Of a stretch of DNA of 64,000 bases, positions 51,459 through 63,186 are shown piece after piece. Every line of letters starts with the position of its first letter. Positions within the stretch are counted from its first letter, which is position 1. The translations under genes and the position numbers were made by a program. Source of the DNA: Haliclystus octoradiatus (Eukaryota; Cnidaria; Staurozoa; Stauromedusae; Haliclystidae); the NCBI GenBank assembly GCA_916610825.1, contig OU744448.1, positions 22,485,032 through 22,549,031 of the forward strand. The letters run 5' to 3'. The notes under the pieces were generated by a model that was given only the letters and a program-made list of their open reading frames with translations, was not told the origin of the DNA and made no database searches.

Positions 51459-54400
51459 CTAATGAAAGGCAAGTTCAGAGAGATATGACATTGTTAGAAA
51501 TAAGGCAACACCTACATATAAACACCACATCTGATATATTAACAAATTGAAGATTAGAAACAGGTGGTCTTTATATTCAGGTTTGATTTAAAGTGCACAT
51601 GACACCAAAAAAAATTAGTCCGGAATCGAGTAGCCCATGCAAAATAAATAGCAATTGCGACAATAATTTTTCGATTTGGACTCTTATAAGCGGAGATATT
51701 TAATTTTGAAAGTACCATATTTCAGAAATAGTGCTCTTTCGAAAGTCGGAACTCATACCGGAATGACAAGAGAGCCCACTGTGGAAAAATAACCAAGTCT
51801 AGACTTCCTTAAAAAAAAATCGTTACTTTTTTCTCGCGAAAAAGAAATTGTCCACTTTCCAGAACAGATATGCCTATATCTTCGAGACACCTTGTTGGCC
51901 ATAAATGACTGAAATCGAACGTGAAATGTAGTGTTTAGAAAGGTTTTATTAGACTTCGATGGAGTTTTTCTGTCAAAAAGGTGTTAAAACACTGGATTAA
52001 CGCATGTTTTGGATCAAGGTGTTGACTACTAAAACAGCGGCGAAACGCCTTGTATTCACTTCGCCGCGGATGATGATCTAAACGTCTATAAAGTTTTAAA
52101 ACATTCATTGCGCTATTTTGGTTAATCTCCCGCAGCTTAACGTCAGTGCTTTATTGATTGGTCAGCTTCAATCTCAAGAAACGCGTCTGCTGGAAGGCAA
52201 ACAGGGGGTCATGCAATGGCTTTTAATAGCCAATCATTGAGATTGTAGCTGACAAATCAGTGAAGCACTGACGTTAAGCTGCAGCAGATCGACCAAAATA
52301 GCGCAACGAATGTTCTCAAAATGTTATGGGCGTTTAGATCATCATCATCGGCGAAGTGAATACAAAGCGTTTTGCCGCTGTTTTAATAATCAACACCTTG
52401 ATCCAAAACATGCGTTAATCCAGTGTTTTAACACCTTTTTGACAGAAAAACTCTACGTTTCACGTTCAATTTCAGTCATATATATATGGCCAACAAGGTG
52501 TCTCAAAGATATGGGCATACCGGTATCTGTTCTGGAAAGTGCACAATTTCTTTTTCGCGAGAAAAAAGTTACGATTTTTTGAAGTCTAGACTTGGTTATT
52601 TTTCCATAGTGGGCTTTCTTGTCATTCCGACATGAGTTCCGACTTTCGAAGGAGCACTATTTCTAAAGTATGGTACTTTCAAAATTAAATATCTCTCCTT
52701 ATAAGAGTCCAAATCGTAAAATTATTGTCGCCATTCCTATTTATTTTGCATGGGCTACTCGATTCCGGTATCAAAATTTTTGGTGTCATGTGCACTTTAA
52801 TGATACATTAAAATGCCAACATAGGCAGGCGGCTGATGTATAAAGGTAGCTATTATAGTATGTTTTTTCTAAGACTGTGTTTAGAAGGTTAATTGCCCCA
52901 TTCATAATTTGTTGTGTGATCTTATTCAAATTATGTTGATTTGAATGTATAAAAATTGACAATCCAAAAGTTCATGTATTATTTTAATTATTTCATGAAC
53001 TGTGATTAGCAGATGTTAGAATGTACCTATTCCTATGCTATAGTGTGATGCTTGCCTAATGCCTATCTATTGGTCATAATTGGCATAACTGTAAGCTAGC
53101 CACTCCCTGGTGCCTTGATTTGATTATGGGCTATCCATTATTTGCCTTTAAAACTCAGGTTCCCGTATGGTGTTTTATTTTGGAAGCCTTGATTGCTTTG
53201 CTAACTGTTAACTACAATGCTTATCATGGTAGTTTAGATTATTAGTTTCATAATATCAATTCCTTTGGTAGGCAAAAATGACTGATCTTTCAATACCTCG
53301 TAGCTGTCTCTATCGTGTGTTGGAGATTGACGGTGATTGTAATGATCATGCTGAGGTTTTTCTTTACAATGCTGACCCAACCTGCAAATTGATTTAAATC
53401 ATTAATATATGAATCTTGAACAAATTTAAAAAATAATTAAGTTGTCCACAATTTTATTTTAAAAGATAGGATAAAAGTTAAACATACTGCATGAACCATG
53501 TATGCTGCAGTATGTGTTAAAATCAGAATGTATTATCCAATGTTGTAGTATGGATTTAACCTACAAACAAACCTTTTGCATGATTCCATGTTAGACTTCT
53601 ACACGTAATACTCAGAATACTCACCGATGTTGTATTACACTATCTCTAGCCAGCACAGCTTCAGCTTCGTCTAAGCGATCTCTTAATGTCATATTCTCTG
53701 TTTTAGCCTGCTTAAGATTCCTATCCAGTAGCGAATTCTCTTCTACAACATCTATAAAATGTCTCTCCATATTTGTGCGATCATTTTCTGTTTTGTGTAA
53801 TAGTTCTTTTAATTTATTAACATCTTGCTTTTTACGATTCACTGGTCCTTTGACAATGTTATCTTTTGGTGGGGCAGCATTTGGTGTTGATTTTTCTTTA
53901 GATTTTAAACGATGTTCTATAATTTTCTTTTCTTCCTGAAGTGAAGCTACCCTGTGCAATAGCTCTTTCATAGTTGATGTTTGTTCTTTGTATGCTTTTG
54001 CCATTCGATGTAATTCATCATCACTAGTTGTAGCATGCTTCTCTGCTTTTGAACGATATCTTTGCATTTCAGTCATTTTCTCTACATCTTTTTCACGTTC
54101 TCTTTGACTTTTATCAAGTAATTTTGATAGATTATTATTTTCTGATTCAATTTTATCCATTTGCGATCTTGTAGCTTTCATTATATCATGAAAATCTTGC
54201 GCATTTTGACATTTTTCATCCATTGCATTCTCAAGTGATCTGACTGTGTCTTGAAGTGTACGATTATCATCTAATTGTATTGCAATATCGGTTTCATAAA
54301 CACTGCATTTATTCTCTGCAGTGATTAATCGTTTCGCTAAATCCTTATTGTCTGTTATCATTCTATCTAATTGAATACAAAGACTTTCATTTTCACTCTT

Positions 54401-57400
54401 AAGTTCGTCAATTTTACGTGTTTGTGCTTCTAAATCTACTTGGAATCTTCTTGTCTCTCTTTCCGATTTGGAGAAACGGGATTCAACATCCTCAAGTTGC
54501 AGGCGTAAACCACGTTTATCTTCTGCTTGCTTAGATGACGATGATTGACTTCGTTGTAATTCTGATTTTGCATCTTGTAATTCCATTTCAATCACGTGAT
54601 AGGCTTTCTGTAGTTCAGACACACGACTTAACAACTCTTTCCTTTCTTGTTCTTTTCTTGCTAAATCTTCTTCCTATTTAATAAGTAAGAAGATTAAAAA
54701 TCAGAAACTGAATAGAACTGAAAAGAGAAGGTATCCAAAAAGGACGAAGCCAAGTAGGTATGAAATGTTTATTAGCCTACCCTTGAAATTCACGTAAACA
54801 AAACTGAAATTATTAGCCAATTAACATGCTTTTTACCTGTAATGTAATTGTGGTTTGAGTTCTGTCAAATTGTGCTTCAACTCTTTCTTTTGCCCTTTCA
54901 TTTGCATCACATTTTTGCATTAAAGAATTATTTTCATCGTTTTGTTCTACTAATTTGCATTCAACTTCATCAATTTTTCTTTGGAGTGCTTTGATTTGAC
55001 GTATTCCTTCATCTCGTTGGTTTTCTATTGCGTTGATTAATTCTGATACATCTTTGAGTGCTCGTTCGACGAATTCAGCTGACACTAATTCTTCTGAAAA
55101 CAAAATTATATACAGACATCATACAAACACAATTGCCTTCCCTTGAAATAGCAACAAATAGGCTAGTTATTTCCTGTGTATTTTAAGACTATATGAGAGT
55201 ATTATGTTATTTGAAAAACTTTTGACTTTGCATTTACATTTAATCACACAAGAACTTCCAATAAAATACTGTTTATCAAACACAGAGATAGGTATGGCCA
55301 TCTTTTACACAACGATGCTCAAAACAAAATATGCAAAAAAATATTTAGACATACAGTGAAACCTGTTTCTAAAATATCACAAAGGTTTTCTGTAATCTGA
55401 TTGGTCGAAAGAGCGTGCATGCAATCTTAAGGTAAAACATGGCTCCAAAAACCGCTAGCTTCAAAGTTTGATCTGTGATAAAATGCAGAAATTATAACTT
55501 TCCGATAACAATCAAATAAATATCTAAATTATGGCAACGAATTACGAAACGATATTTAGCTCAAGATGTTTATATTTATTGAAAAGCGTCATAAATAAGT
55601 TATTTGCCGTGCAGCATGCAAAATAAAAACACAGAATGAAAGACAATTATAGGGCTACGCTGTTTCAAGGTAAACCTTACATTTAGATAAAAATTAGTAC
55701 ATCAATTTCTAGAGAATGTATAATTTATATTACAGACCTTCTTGTATGTGTCTTTTCTTTATTCAACAATAAATATCTTGTTGTGGGATTTCCTTTGCTT
55801 GGTTTATGAATTGAAATTGAATTTTAAATTGTGAATTGAGAATTCGCCCTCGAGTGAGATTCTGACTTTTTGTTTTATTTAAGAAAAGGGTTACCACACG
55901 CTTGCCCATGTTTGTATTCATATTACTAAACGAGAAAAAGTGCAACCTTAATGGTGTGGTAACCCTTTAATATAACAGCCAGCTAAGAGAGGTAGATAAA
56001 TTGACCACTATAAACAGGTGGCCTTTATATACAGGTTTGATTCAATAGAAAATATTATTGTAGACATTGCAAGAATGACCACTATAGACAGGTGGCCGCT
56101 TTATAGAGGTGACCGTTATAACAGGTTTGGCTGTAGTACGTAAAAGGTTTGCTACACATAGAGGTTTGTGGTCTTTCAAAACTTCCCTCAAGTGTCCCTT
56201 AGCATCTTTGTGTGGAAAATATGAATATAAATATGTAGGCCTAGTCAGGGCCTAGTTAATGTGTGATAACAACCCTTTAACGATGGTCCAAATAGGCCTA
56301 CTTACCAGGTGAGCTGAGACCACCTTTACTTTCATCATTGTTTGTTATGTCTTTGTCAGTCAAACCAAGACCACGTCGTATAACAGAACAAAGTGAACTC
56401 AAATGAAACTCAATGTCACTTTTATCATCTTCAATACGTTGAAGTTGCATTTCAAGTGCTTGATTTCTAGAACCAAGTCCTTTTGCATCTAATTCTTTTT
56501 GATCATGTTGCTTTTGCATGTTAACCAAAATTTTCTCAAGTTCCTCAACTCTACATCTCGTCTTTGATTCTGTATTTGAAAGAACGTCAAGATCTGTTTC
56601 CCATTTATTCTGTTTACTCAAATAGTCTTCCTGTTGCAACTTTATCCTAAATGCAATTGATTATTACTGTTAGTTATGTGACTGTGACTATAAGCAAGAC
56701 ATTTATTGAGGGCTGTATTGCTTAAATTTAGAATAGGAAACTATATTCCTAGATACCAGGTGTCACATACCAAATATTTAATAACTTTTTTGATAATGAA
56801 TCCTGTTAGATTAATATTCAGTAAGAACATATAGTTTACTTAAAGTGAAATATAGTTCATGAAAGGTTCCTTAAAAATTTCACAACAACAAAAGTTCATG
56901 AAATTTGTGTGTACTGGGATTGGGCTAACCATATAGGCCGTAACCCATTGCCTAATACATCGACTATAATAAATAAACATCTAAAAATTAGTAAAAAATA
57001 AATGTTTTTCAGTCCCCTATGAAACACAGTCAATGAAGTTCATGAACTTTAAAAGGCATTTGTCATTCAGGAACGTTTATGAACAATCATTTATCAAAAA
57101 GGTTTCTAAAATATTATGTTGTAATCGAATGTAATCCTGAAATTTGATTGGTTGTTCCAGTGTTTAGAAATTCAAGAGTAAACATTTTCAAAAATTCCCG
57201 TTGAAATCTGTCCATAAAATTTTGTCAGAATGCTCAAAGCTGAAGAAGGATAGGAAACTACAATGTATTACTGAAGAAATAATATCAACAAAGCTGTCTC
57301 TATTTAAGAAAGACTAACGTTTTGAAGTTTTAATTTGATCCAAGAGCATTTAGTAAGTGAAAACATTGAATTCAAATTGAATTTTAAATCAATAATTCAA

Positions 57401-60400
57401 GATTTGAACGACCTTATATAAACAATATAAACAAATTTGATTATGATATTTGTTTTATTTTAGAAAAGGTGTGCTTGCAATTGTTTTATGTTCATATTTA
57501 TTACACTCAGAAAAGTTGGAAGACACTCTGAAAGTGTTGAAAGCACTCTTCGACAATTCACATGTGTCTTCCAACATTCCTTGTGCAGTGAATATGAATG
57601 CAAACATGGCAAGTGTGTGGTAACCCTTTAGTCATGATCAAACATTTATAAGCTGGTTTGGTTCTCAATGTGTGCAAACATCAAACAGAATTAAAAATCT
57701 CAATATTAGCCCTAATGATGCCGTTACAGATAGATAAAAGAATATTGCATCCAAGGTGGAATTTAATGTTAGGATTGTTAGGTAGACCTACTTTTTCTGT
57801 GATTGATAATTTTCTTTCTCCAATTCAACAATTTGTGTGTCCTTTGTTTTGACAGATCTTTCAAAGGAGTTCAATTTATCCCTTAAATTTGTGTTAATTT
57901 GTTGCGTTTCCTCTAAATTTTCTGTCAGAAATTTTAAATTTTGACTATGTTCGTTAGCTATTTTATTTACTGAGCGCATTTCTACAATTGCAGAATCGAG
58001 TTCTTTTTTTAAGCTATCTTTTTCTTGAACAATAGTTTGCATATCTTCCATTGCATGGCTTGTATTCTTCTCGGCAACTTCACTTCTTGTTATAGTATCA
58101 AACAACTGTTCTTCGCAATATTTTAATTTCCTTTCAAGTTCATGTTTTTGGTCTCTTAGCTTTTGACATGTTTCTGTAACATTTGTTAAATTATCTTGTA
58201 AACTAAAGCGTTCCTCATCAGTACTTTCAGCTAGATGTTGCAAACGTTGAACCTCTCGCTGAAGAGTACTGTTGATGTGAGACACATCACGTAATCTAAG
58301 TTGGGTGTCATTTAATTCACCCATAGCCTTGTCTTTTAATTCATCTGAGATCTTTACTTCCACTTGCAATCTTCCAATTTGACGCTGACATTGCCGCAAT
58401 TGTTCATTTGCATCGTTAAGTTTTTGTTTTGTGACTTTCTCGTCTTCAAACCGTGCAACACTACAATATAGCACACAAATAATTAACTTTAACCAATTAA
58501 TTTAGTCTACTTGCATATGACACCAAAAATGTTTTTCCGGAATCGAGTAATCCATGCAAAATGAATAGGAATGGCGACAATAATTTTTCAACTTGGACTC
58601 TTATAAGCTGAGTTATTTAATGTTGAAAGTACCTCATTTCAAAAATAGTTCTCTTTCGAATGTCGGAACTGATGTTGAAATGACAAGAGAGCCCACTATG
58701 GAAAAATAATAAAGTCTAGACTTCAAAAAATTTTCTCGCAAAAAAGAAATGGTCCACTTTCCAGAACAGATATGCCTATATATTTGGGACATTTTTGGGT
58801 ATTCAGGAGATAATGACCAAAATTGAGCAATGTTTTATGACATGTGTTGATCCGGTGTTTCAACACCTTTTCGACAGAAAAACACCATTGAAGTCTAATA
58901 AAACCTTTCTCAACTCTACAATTCACATTCAATTTCAGTCATGTATGGCCAACAAGGTGTCCCAAAGATATAGGCATATCTGTTCTGGAAAGTGGACACT
59001 TTTTTTTCGAGAGAAAAAAGTTACAATGTTTTGAAGTCTAGACTAGTTCTAGTTATTTTTCCATAGTGGGCCCTCTTGTCATTTTGTCATGAATTCCAAC
59101 TTTCAAAGGAGCACTATTTCTGAAATATGGTACTTTCAACATTAATTAACTCAGCTTATAAGAGTCCAAATCGAAAAATTATTGTTGCCATTCCTATTTA
59201 TTTTGCATGGGCTACTCGATACCGGAAAAACATTTTTTGGTGTCACATACACTTTAAATCATTCTAATTTGTGCACCAGTATAGAAATTACAAATTATAA
59301 TTAGCATAATGAATTTGTTGACATGAGTCAGACAGAATTGACCTAGAACATCAACTAATAGAGGCTGGTGCTGATTTGATAGGATTCCGTAAGTTTGACA
59401 GCTTGACAGGTCTGTTTATAGTAAAATGTTATTTCAAGTAGGCCTATGCAATAGGATATCCCCAATGTTGCAAAGCTAACCTTGTGCCTTTCAGTCTGGA
59501 ATTTAAGAATATGGGACAGTAATTACACTGTTTAGCTTACCGCATCTCACTAAATGTTTCTTTTGCCACTTGCAAGTCCTTTTCAACAGCTTTTAGTCTG
59601 TTCTGAGAGGAATAAATAAATAAGTGTTTGAATAACAATAGATAATATTGAAATACTTCAATTTGAAAACAATTATGTAGCCTAACTAAATCACATTGGA
59701 TTTCATCAGTTGGGACGGAGTAGGCCTAACATGCCTATTTTCGTTAGATATATATTCCAGAAGTATGGGATTCAATCCCCTGACTCGTCATTTTAATTTG
59801 TTCCTTAGTTTCAAATTTATAAAGTTTGTATTTGTCAATGATGCACAGGTGTTACGATAACTAGGATTGGGAAGGCACAAATAAGGAGAATGAAGCCGTA
59901 GGAGCGCTGACATTGTCACATACGAATGATGTGGGTTGGTTACGAAAAATCTGTCTGCTTAGGCTACTAATGTTAGAAATAAAAATCTGGTTCACCATGG
60001 CCTATGAGAAATGCCAATTTGGAGAGGGCATGATCTACTGTCTAGATTTAACAGCATAAATATGGTCATACATTATTTTATGTTAAATTGGGAAAACCAT
60101 AGTCATTATATAATAATTTATAATTTAAACAATTTAAATTTTAGTTTATAAAGTGATTTTGTGATAGATTTAACATAACTTTATTGGGGATCCCGCATAA
60201 TTGAATCCTTACCTGAAGTTCTTCCTCATGTTTAGAATGTTGCATGACAAACTATAAATTTGAAATGTAGTATGCTAGAATTTAATATATTCTTTATTCA
60301 ATCGGAGGCCTACGCAGTAACAGCATGTTAAATTTTAGGTTTAGTTTGAACTGTTGGATCTATCTTTGGATGAACTTGAAATTATTGTTTAAACTTAGAA

Positions 60401-63186
60401 CTTTTAAAAGCTGCTGTAGGCTATTATGTTTATATGCGTAAATTTATTCTTATTGACACATTACATTGCATGTGACTAGAGGGTATTTATGTGAATGCTT
60501 TTTGTCTATCTATACCTATAAATGCAAATTGTCTTCACGGTGTATGTGTGTTTGTGGTGGTTTTTCATGATTTTCTCGGCCATTTGAAAACCAAATGCAT
60601 CAAATAACCTAACATCTGATAGATAACTGCAAATGGGTGTACCTACATGGCTTTGTTTTTCGAATTTTCCCTTTGGTTTGCGTATTAGAAAGAAAATGTC
60701 ATTTTACTCACTAATTTTGTTTGCTTTTTGCAACCAACATGCTTCGTTGCGTCGCATTTCTATTGTTTGATATTGAAATTCATGTGTTCTCCAATTTTAT
60801 TTCATGTCGAAAAATTCGAAAAAACGAAGCCTGTTAGATACAATTATTTACAATTATCTATAAGAACCTGAACAAGATATATGTTATTTGATTTATTTGA
60901 GTTTGAATGGCCAATAAAATTGTGATAAACCACTGCAAACACACATGCACAAAACAAAGGCATTTGCATTTATACTATGTATAGTAATGTTTTTCAAAGT
61001 AACATTTTTTTTCAATTGTTAAACCCTTATCTCGAATCCTTAACATCACAATGAATTTTGCCTAGATGCTTGGTTGGTGGGAGGTTGGCAGCAAAATACA
61101 ATAGCTAGTTGAGCAATATAGCAGACCTGACACCACCAACCAAGCTCCAGTCACACTGCTAAGTCAGTGGAATTCCTAGTTATACTTACCTTTATCAACC
61201 AACAAAGGGATGGGAAGGGAGGGGAAAGTAAACAATGAACAGCGTAAAATATCAGCAGCACATAAATCAACCGCTTCAACAAATACAATAGCAACAACAT
61301 AACAATTGTGTTCATATACAAACTTGACATCATTGTTTAGATGAAAGGCTTTTACATAACAGATCATAGGCATACATGCAGTTACAGATCAAACGAGCCA
61401 TTCAATAAGCATAAACCCTCATCAACTTTTCTCAACCATTCAGCGGTGCGTTGAAGCAAAGAAAGAACAGTATCGCCCTGAGCCGCACCGATAATTAGCT
61501 TAGGCCTAATCTAGGGTCCTAGGAATAAGGAACTGACAGGGTCATGCTGTTACATGTGCTCAATTCAACACTAAGGCAGATTGGTGTCTATAAGAAGACT
61601 TTGTGCCATTTAACAGGAGAGCTTGCAGCGGGATTCAAAGATAGTGTTTAACCTCAGTAAAATTTCATTTAACTACAATAAAAAATTTTAAAATACTGAA
61701 ATTTTTTAAAAAATTTTATCAAAATGAAATTTTATTTTGTTGTGGCCTCAATCTAGGCCACCATTCACATCCCCGTATATCAACCATTTGAAGTTACCCC
61801 CGGGATCAGTGGTGTGAAAAGAAGTTTCCACTTTCGGGAGACTGTAATTAATCTGTATATTAGAACAAATACATTACGCTTCTTCTCGAGTAAAAGCATG
61901 TTAAAGTGCACATGACATCAAAAAATGTTTTTCCGGAATCGAGTTGCCCATGCAAAATAAATGGGAATGAATAAATGGCGACAATAATTGATCGATTTGG
62001 ACTCTTATAATTAGCTGTTTTTATTCAATATTTTAATCGATATCCTTGATTGCTTCTACCTTATACTCTTATAGTAATATATCTGAATGCGAAATGAGCA
62101 GACTCTGTAGGCTAGTCCATGGTGGCGGTGCAGCCATAAAGTAATGTAGACGGTGTCGCCCTACCGAAGGCACCCGTACCACTCCTCTATTTCTAGATGA
62201 GGGGCCTTTTTCGCTGAGATTCAATGATTTTAAACGCTCTTTGTTGATCTCAGCCGCGACACTGCAGATCAATTTCAACAGATTTCATGGCAGATATGTC
62301 TCGATTGTCAATGCGCAACGATACGCCGCAACTACTCACAATGCAATTCCCTCTGGACCATTCCATCCGCCATCCTCAGATGGTACTCATTTGATGTTTC
62401 AGATAAAGTCAAGGCTGAGTTGACCTGAGGGGGATTTGAACCACAGTCGATCAGATATGATCCGATCTGAAGTTCGGTTGCTCTGCCATCTCAGCTAATC
62501 CATCTGAGCTAATCGGTGCAGCCATGCAATAATTGCTGAGATTGGAGGCATATTTAACTTCGAGTGGATAGGTCTAGTAATCCAACAGCAAAAAAGTTGA
62601 TGCACACTTTAAATTATTGGTCTGGGAATAACCTAGCCTGTGTTCAGACCCAAATCTTTTTATGATTATTAGGCTAAATTATAACCCTACTAATCCTAAA
62701 CAGAAGATTGGGCGCAGGCTAGGAATAACCTGATTTAGTTAAAACCACAATTTTTGTTGTCTAGCAATGCATGGATCAGCATATTCTGATAAGATACAGT
62801 TAATAAATATGCCAATCTTATCAATTTAGACTCTATCCATCCATTGGTAATCGCTAACGTCAAAGAATTTATCTGTATAACCTTGAATTACTGATGTTTT
62901 ATACTCAGATCCAAGTAAAATTAGTAGGCTATAATTCGGATAGTTGGGCTTATCATCAATCAAATTGATTTAATCTCATTTATCAGCATAGCAACAAATA
63001 ATCCAATCAATGTTAGTTGGTTTGGAATAAAAAGCACACTGATTAATGATGATCATTGAACAATTTCTTGAACCAACCTCCTTTTATACACTTAACAATT
63101 TTTTGTTTTAAAACAAAAAAAATATATACCTCATCATTATCTCCGTCATTTGTTCTTTCGTTAGGGTTAATCTCTAACTCTGCCAT
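51111..63186 (-). CDS. Rootletin-like coiled-coil protein (C-terminal-half homologue), 968 aa
   Basis: Nine exons, phases consistent: 63186-63130, 60251-60213, 59602-59541, 58460-57792, 56646-56306, 55093-54837, 54673-53625, 53381-53297, 51458-51111. Nearly all of it is heptad coiled coil. The order of landmarks matches the C-terminal half of rootletin (CROCC). A break IRRGLGL (~365-371) corresponds to the rootletin LRRGLGL segment and precedes a Ser/Pro/Gly linker. Then come a helix (ERALKDVSELINAIENQRDE) like the rootletin block after its SP-rich linker, and TLQEEDLARKEQERKELLSR like rootletin's ALQEESVRRSERERRATLDQ. Rootletin forms the ciliary rootlet and centrosomal linker fibres. Human rootletin is about 2000 aa, so the N-terminal half is absent here. 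The start is an ATG (63186) opening a short exon, MAELEINPNERTNDGDNDE. The basic, disordered tail (~852-968) has no recognised domain. CROCC-family membership is likely; orthology is not proven. Confidence 0.82.
51588..52800. mobile_element. 1.2-kb near-perfect fold-back element
   Basis: The ends TTTAAAGTGCACATGACACC and GGTGTCATGTGCACTTTAA open two arms of about 570-590 bp that are inverted copies almost throughout. They are separated by a loop of about 55 bp (near 52179-52232). The open frame at 52310-52582 reads through the palindrome and is not a gene. It lies in the last intron of the rootletin-like gene. Confidence 0.88.
53297..53381 (-). CDS. Short penultimate exon of the rootletin-like gene
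   Basis: This 85-nt exon runs from 'tttgcag' to TACGAG|gtattg. Its first G completes the CG left by the previous exon (CATCG|gtgagt), making CGG (Arg). It then encodes LGQHCKEKPQHDHYNHRQ and SPTHDRDSYE in frame. It ends in phase 0 and joins the last exon. It shows that the TGA seen just past 53625 is probably intronic. Confidence 0.75.
55340..55975. repeat. Dispersed repeat, copy 1 of a pair in the rootletin-like gene
   Basis: It contains 'gtaatctgattggtcgaaag' at the left, 'acgcttgcccatgtttgtat' near the right, and ends 'gtgtggtaaccctttaa'. A related segment at 57090-57640 has 'aaatttgattggttgttcca', 'gcaaacatggcaagtgtgtg' and 'gtggtaaccctttag'. Both are intronic and non-coding. Confidence 0.55.
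55985..56140. repeat. Dispersed 'ctatagacaggtggc' repeat, best copy
   Basis: It holds GACCACTATAAACAGGTGGC and GACCACTATAGACAGGTGGC about 90 bp apart, plus 'tttatagaggtgaccgttat'. Related copies lie at 6668-6795 and 30470-30625. Its left side (agaggtagataaattgacc) recurs inverted at about 42452-42475. Confidence 0.55.
56850..57080. repeat. Decayed GTTCATGAAC cluster
   Basis: TTCATGAAAGG, GTTCATGAAATTTG and, after CCCCTATGAAACACAG, GTTCATGAACTTTAAAAGG. It probably holds one worn family end. In an intron of the rootletin-like gene. Confidence 0.4.
57090..57640. repeat. Dispersed repeat, copy 2 of a pair in the rootletin-like gene
   Basis: Related to 55340-55975 at both ends (see that entry). 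It also contains a local palindrome, 'gttggaagacactctgaaag' against 'catgtgtcttccaacattcc'. Confidence 0.5.
58506..59258. mobile_element. Shorter fold-back element related to 51588-52800
   Basis: The ends GCATATGACACCAAAAATG and TTTTTTGGTGTCACATAC open inverted arms sharing 'ccggaatcgagta', 'cttataagctgagttattta' and 'aacagatatgcctatatatt' with the 1.2-kb copy. The central half is deleted. It lies in the intron between exons 59602-59541 and 58460-57792. Confidence 0.75.
61902..62010. repeat. Solo arm of the fold-back family
   Basis: TAAAGTGCACATGACATC and 'ttttccggaatcgagttgcc' followed by 'tttggactcttataa' match the outer ~100 bp of one arm of 51588-52800. No opposite arm is present. Confidence 0.65.
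62130..62515 (-). mobile_element. tRNA-derived SINE, copy 2 (inverted)
   Basis: Read on the minus strand: A box TAGCTGAGATGGCAGAGC (62497-62480), B box GGTTCAAATCC (62442-62432), then the body with 'gatctgcagtgtcgcggctg'. It matches copy 1 at 15923-16215 in head and body. A short duplication of the 'gattagct' head follows at 62500-62515. In intron 1 of the rootletin-like gene. Confidence 0.75.

Noticed and set aside
52310-52582. 90-aa open frame
   Set aside because: It lies within one arm of the 1.2-kb fold-back element.
60500-60800. Helitron-like sequence ('tctatctatacctataaatg...')
   Set aside because: The opening and the gtgtgtttgtgg-type stretch are suggestive, but I see no Rep/helicase frame or terminal hairpin with CTRR end.
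61176-61373. Minus-strand frame ending at a strong donor (GATAAAG|gtaagt)
   Set aside because: The donor motif is good, but I found no acceptor or phase that fits the rootletin-like gene, whose first and second exons already join in frame.
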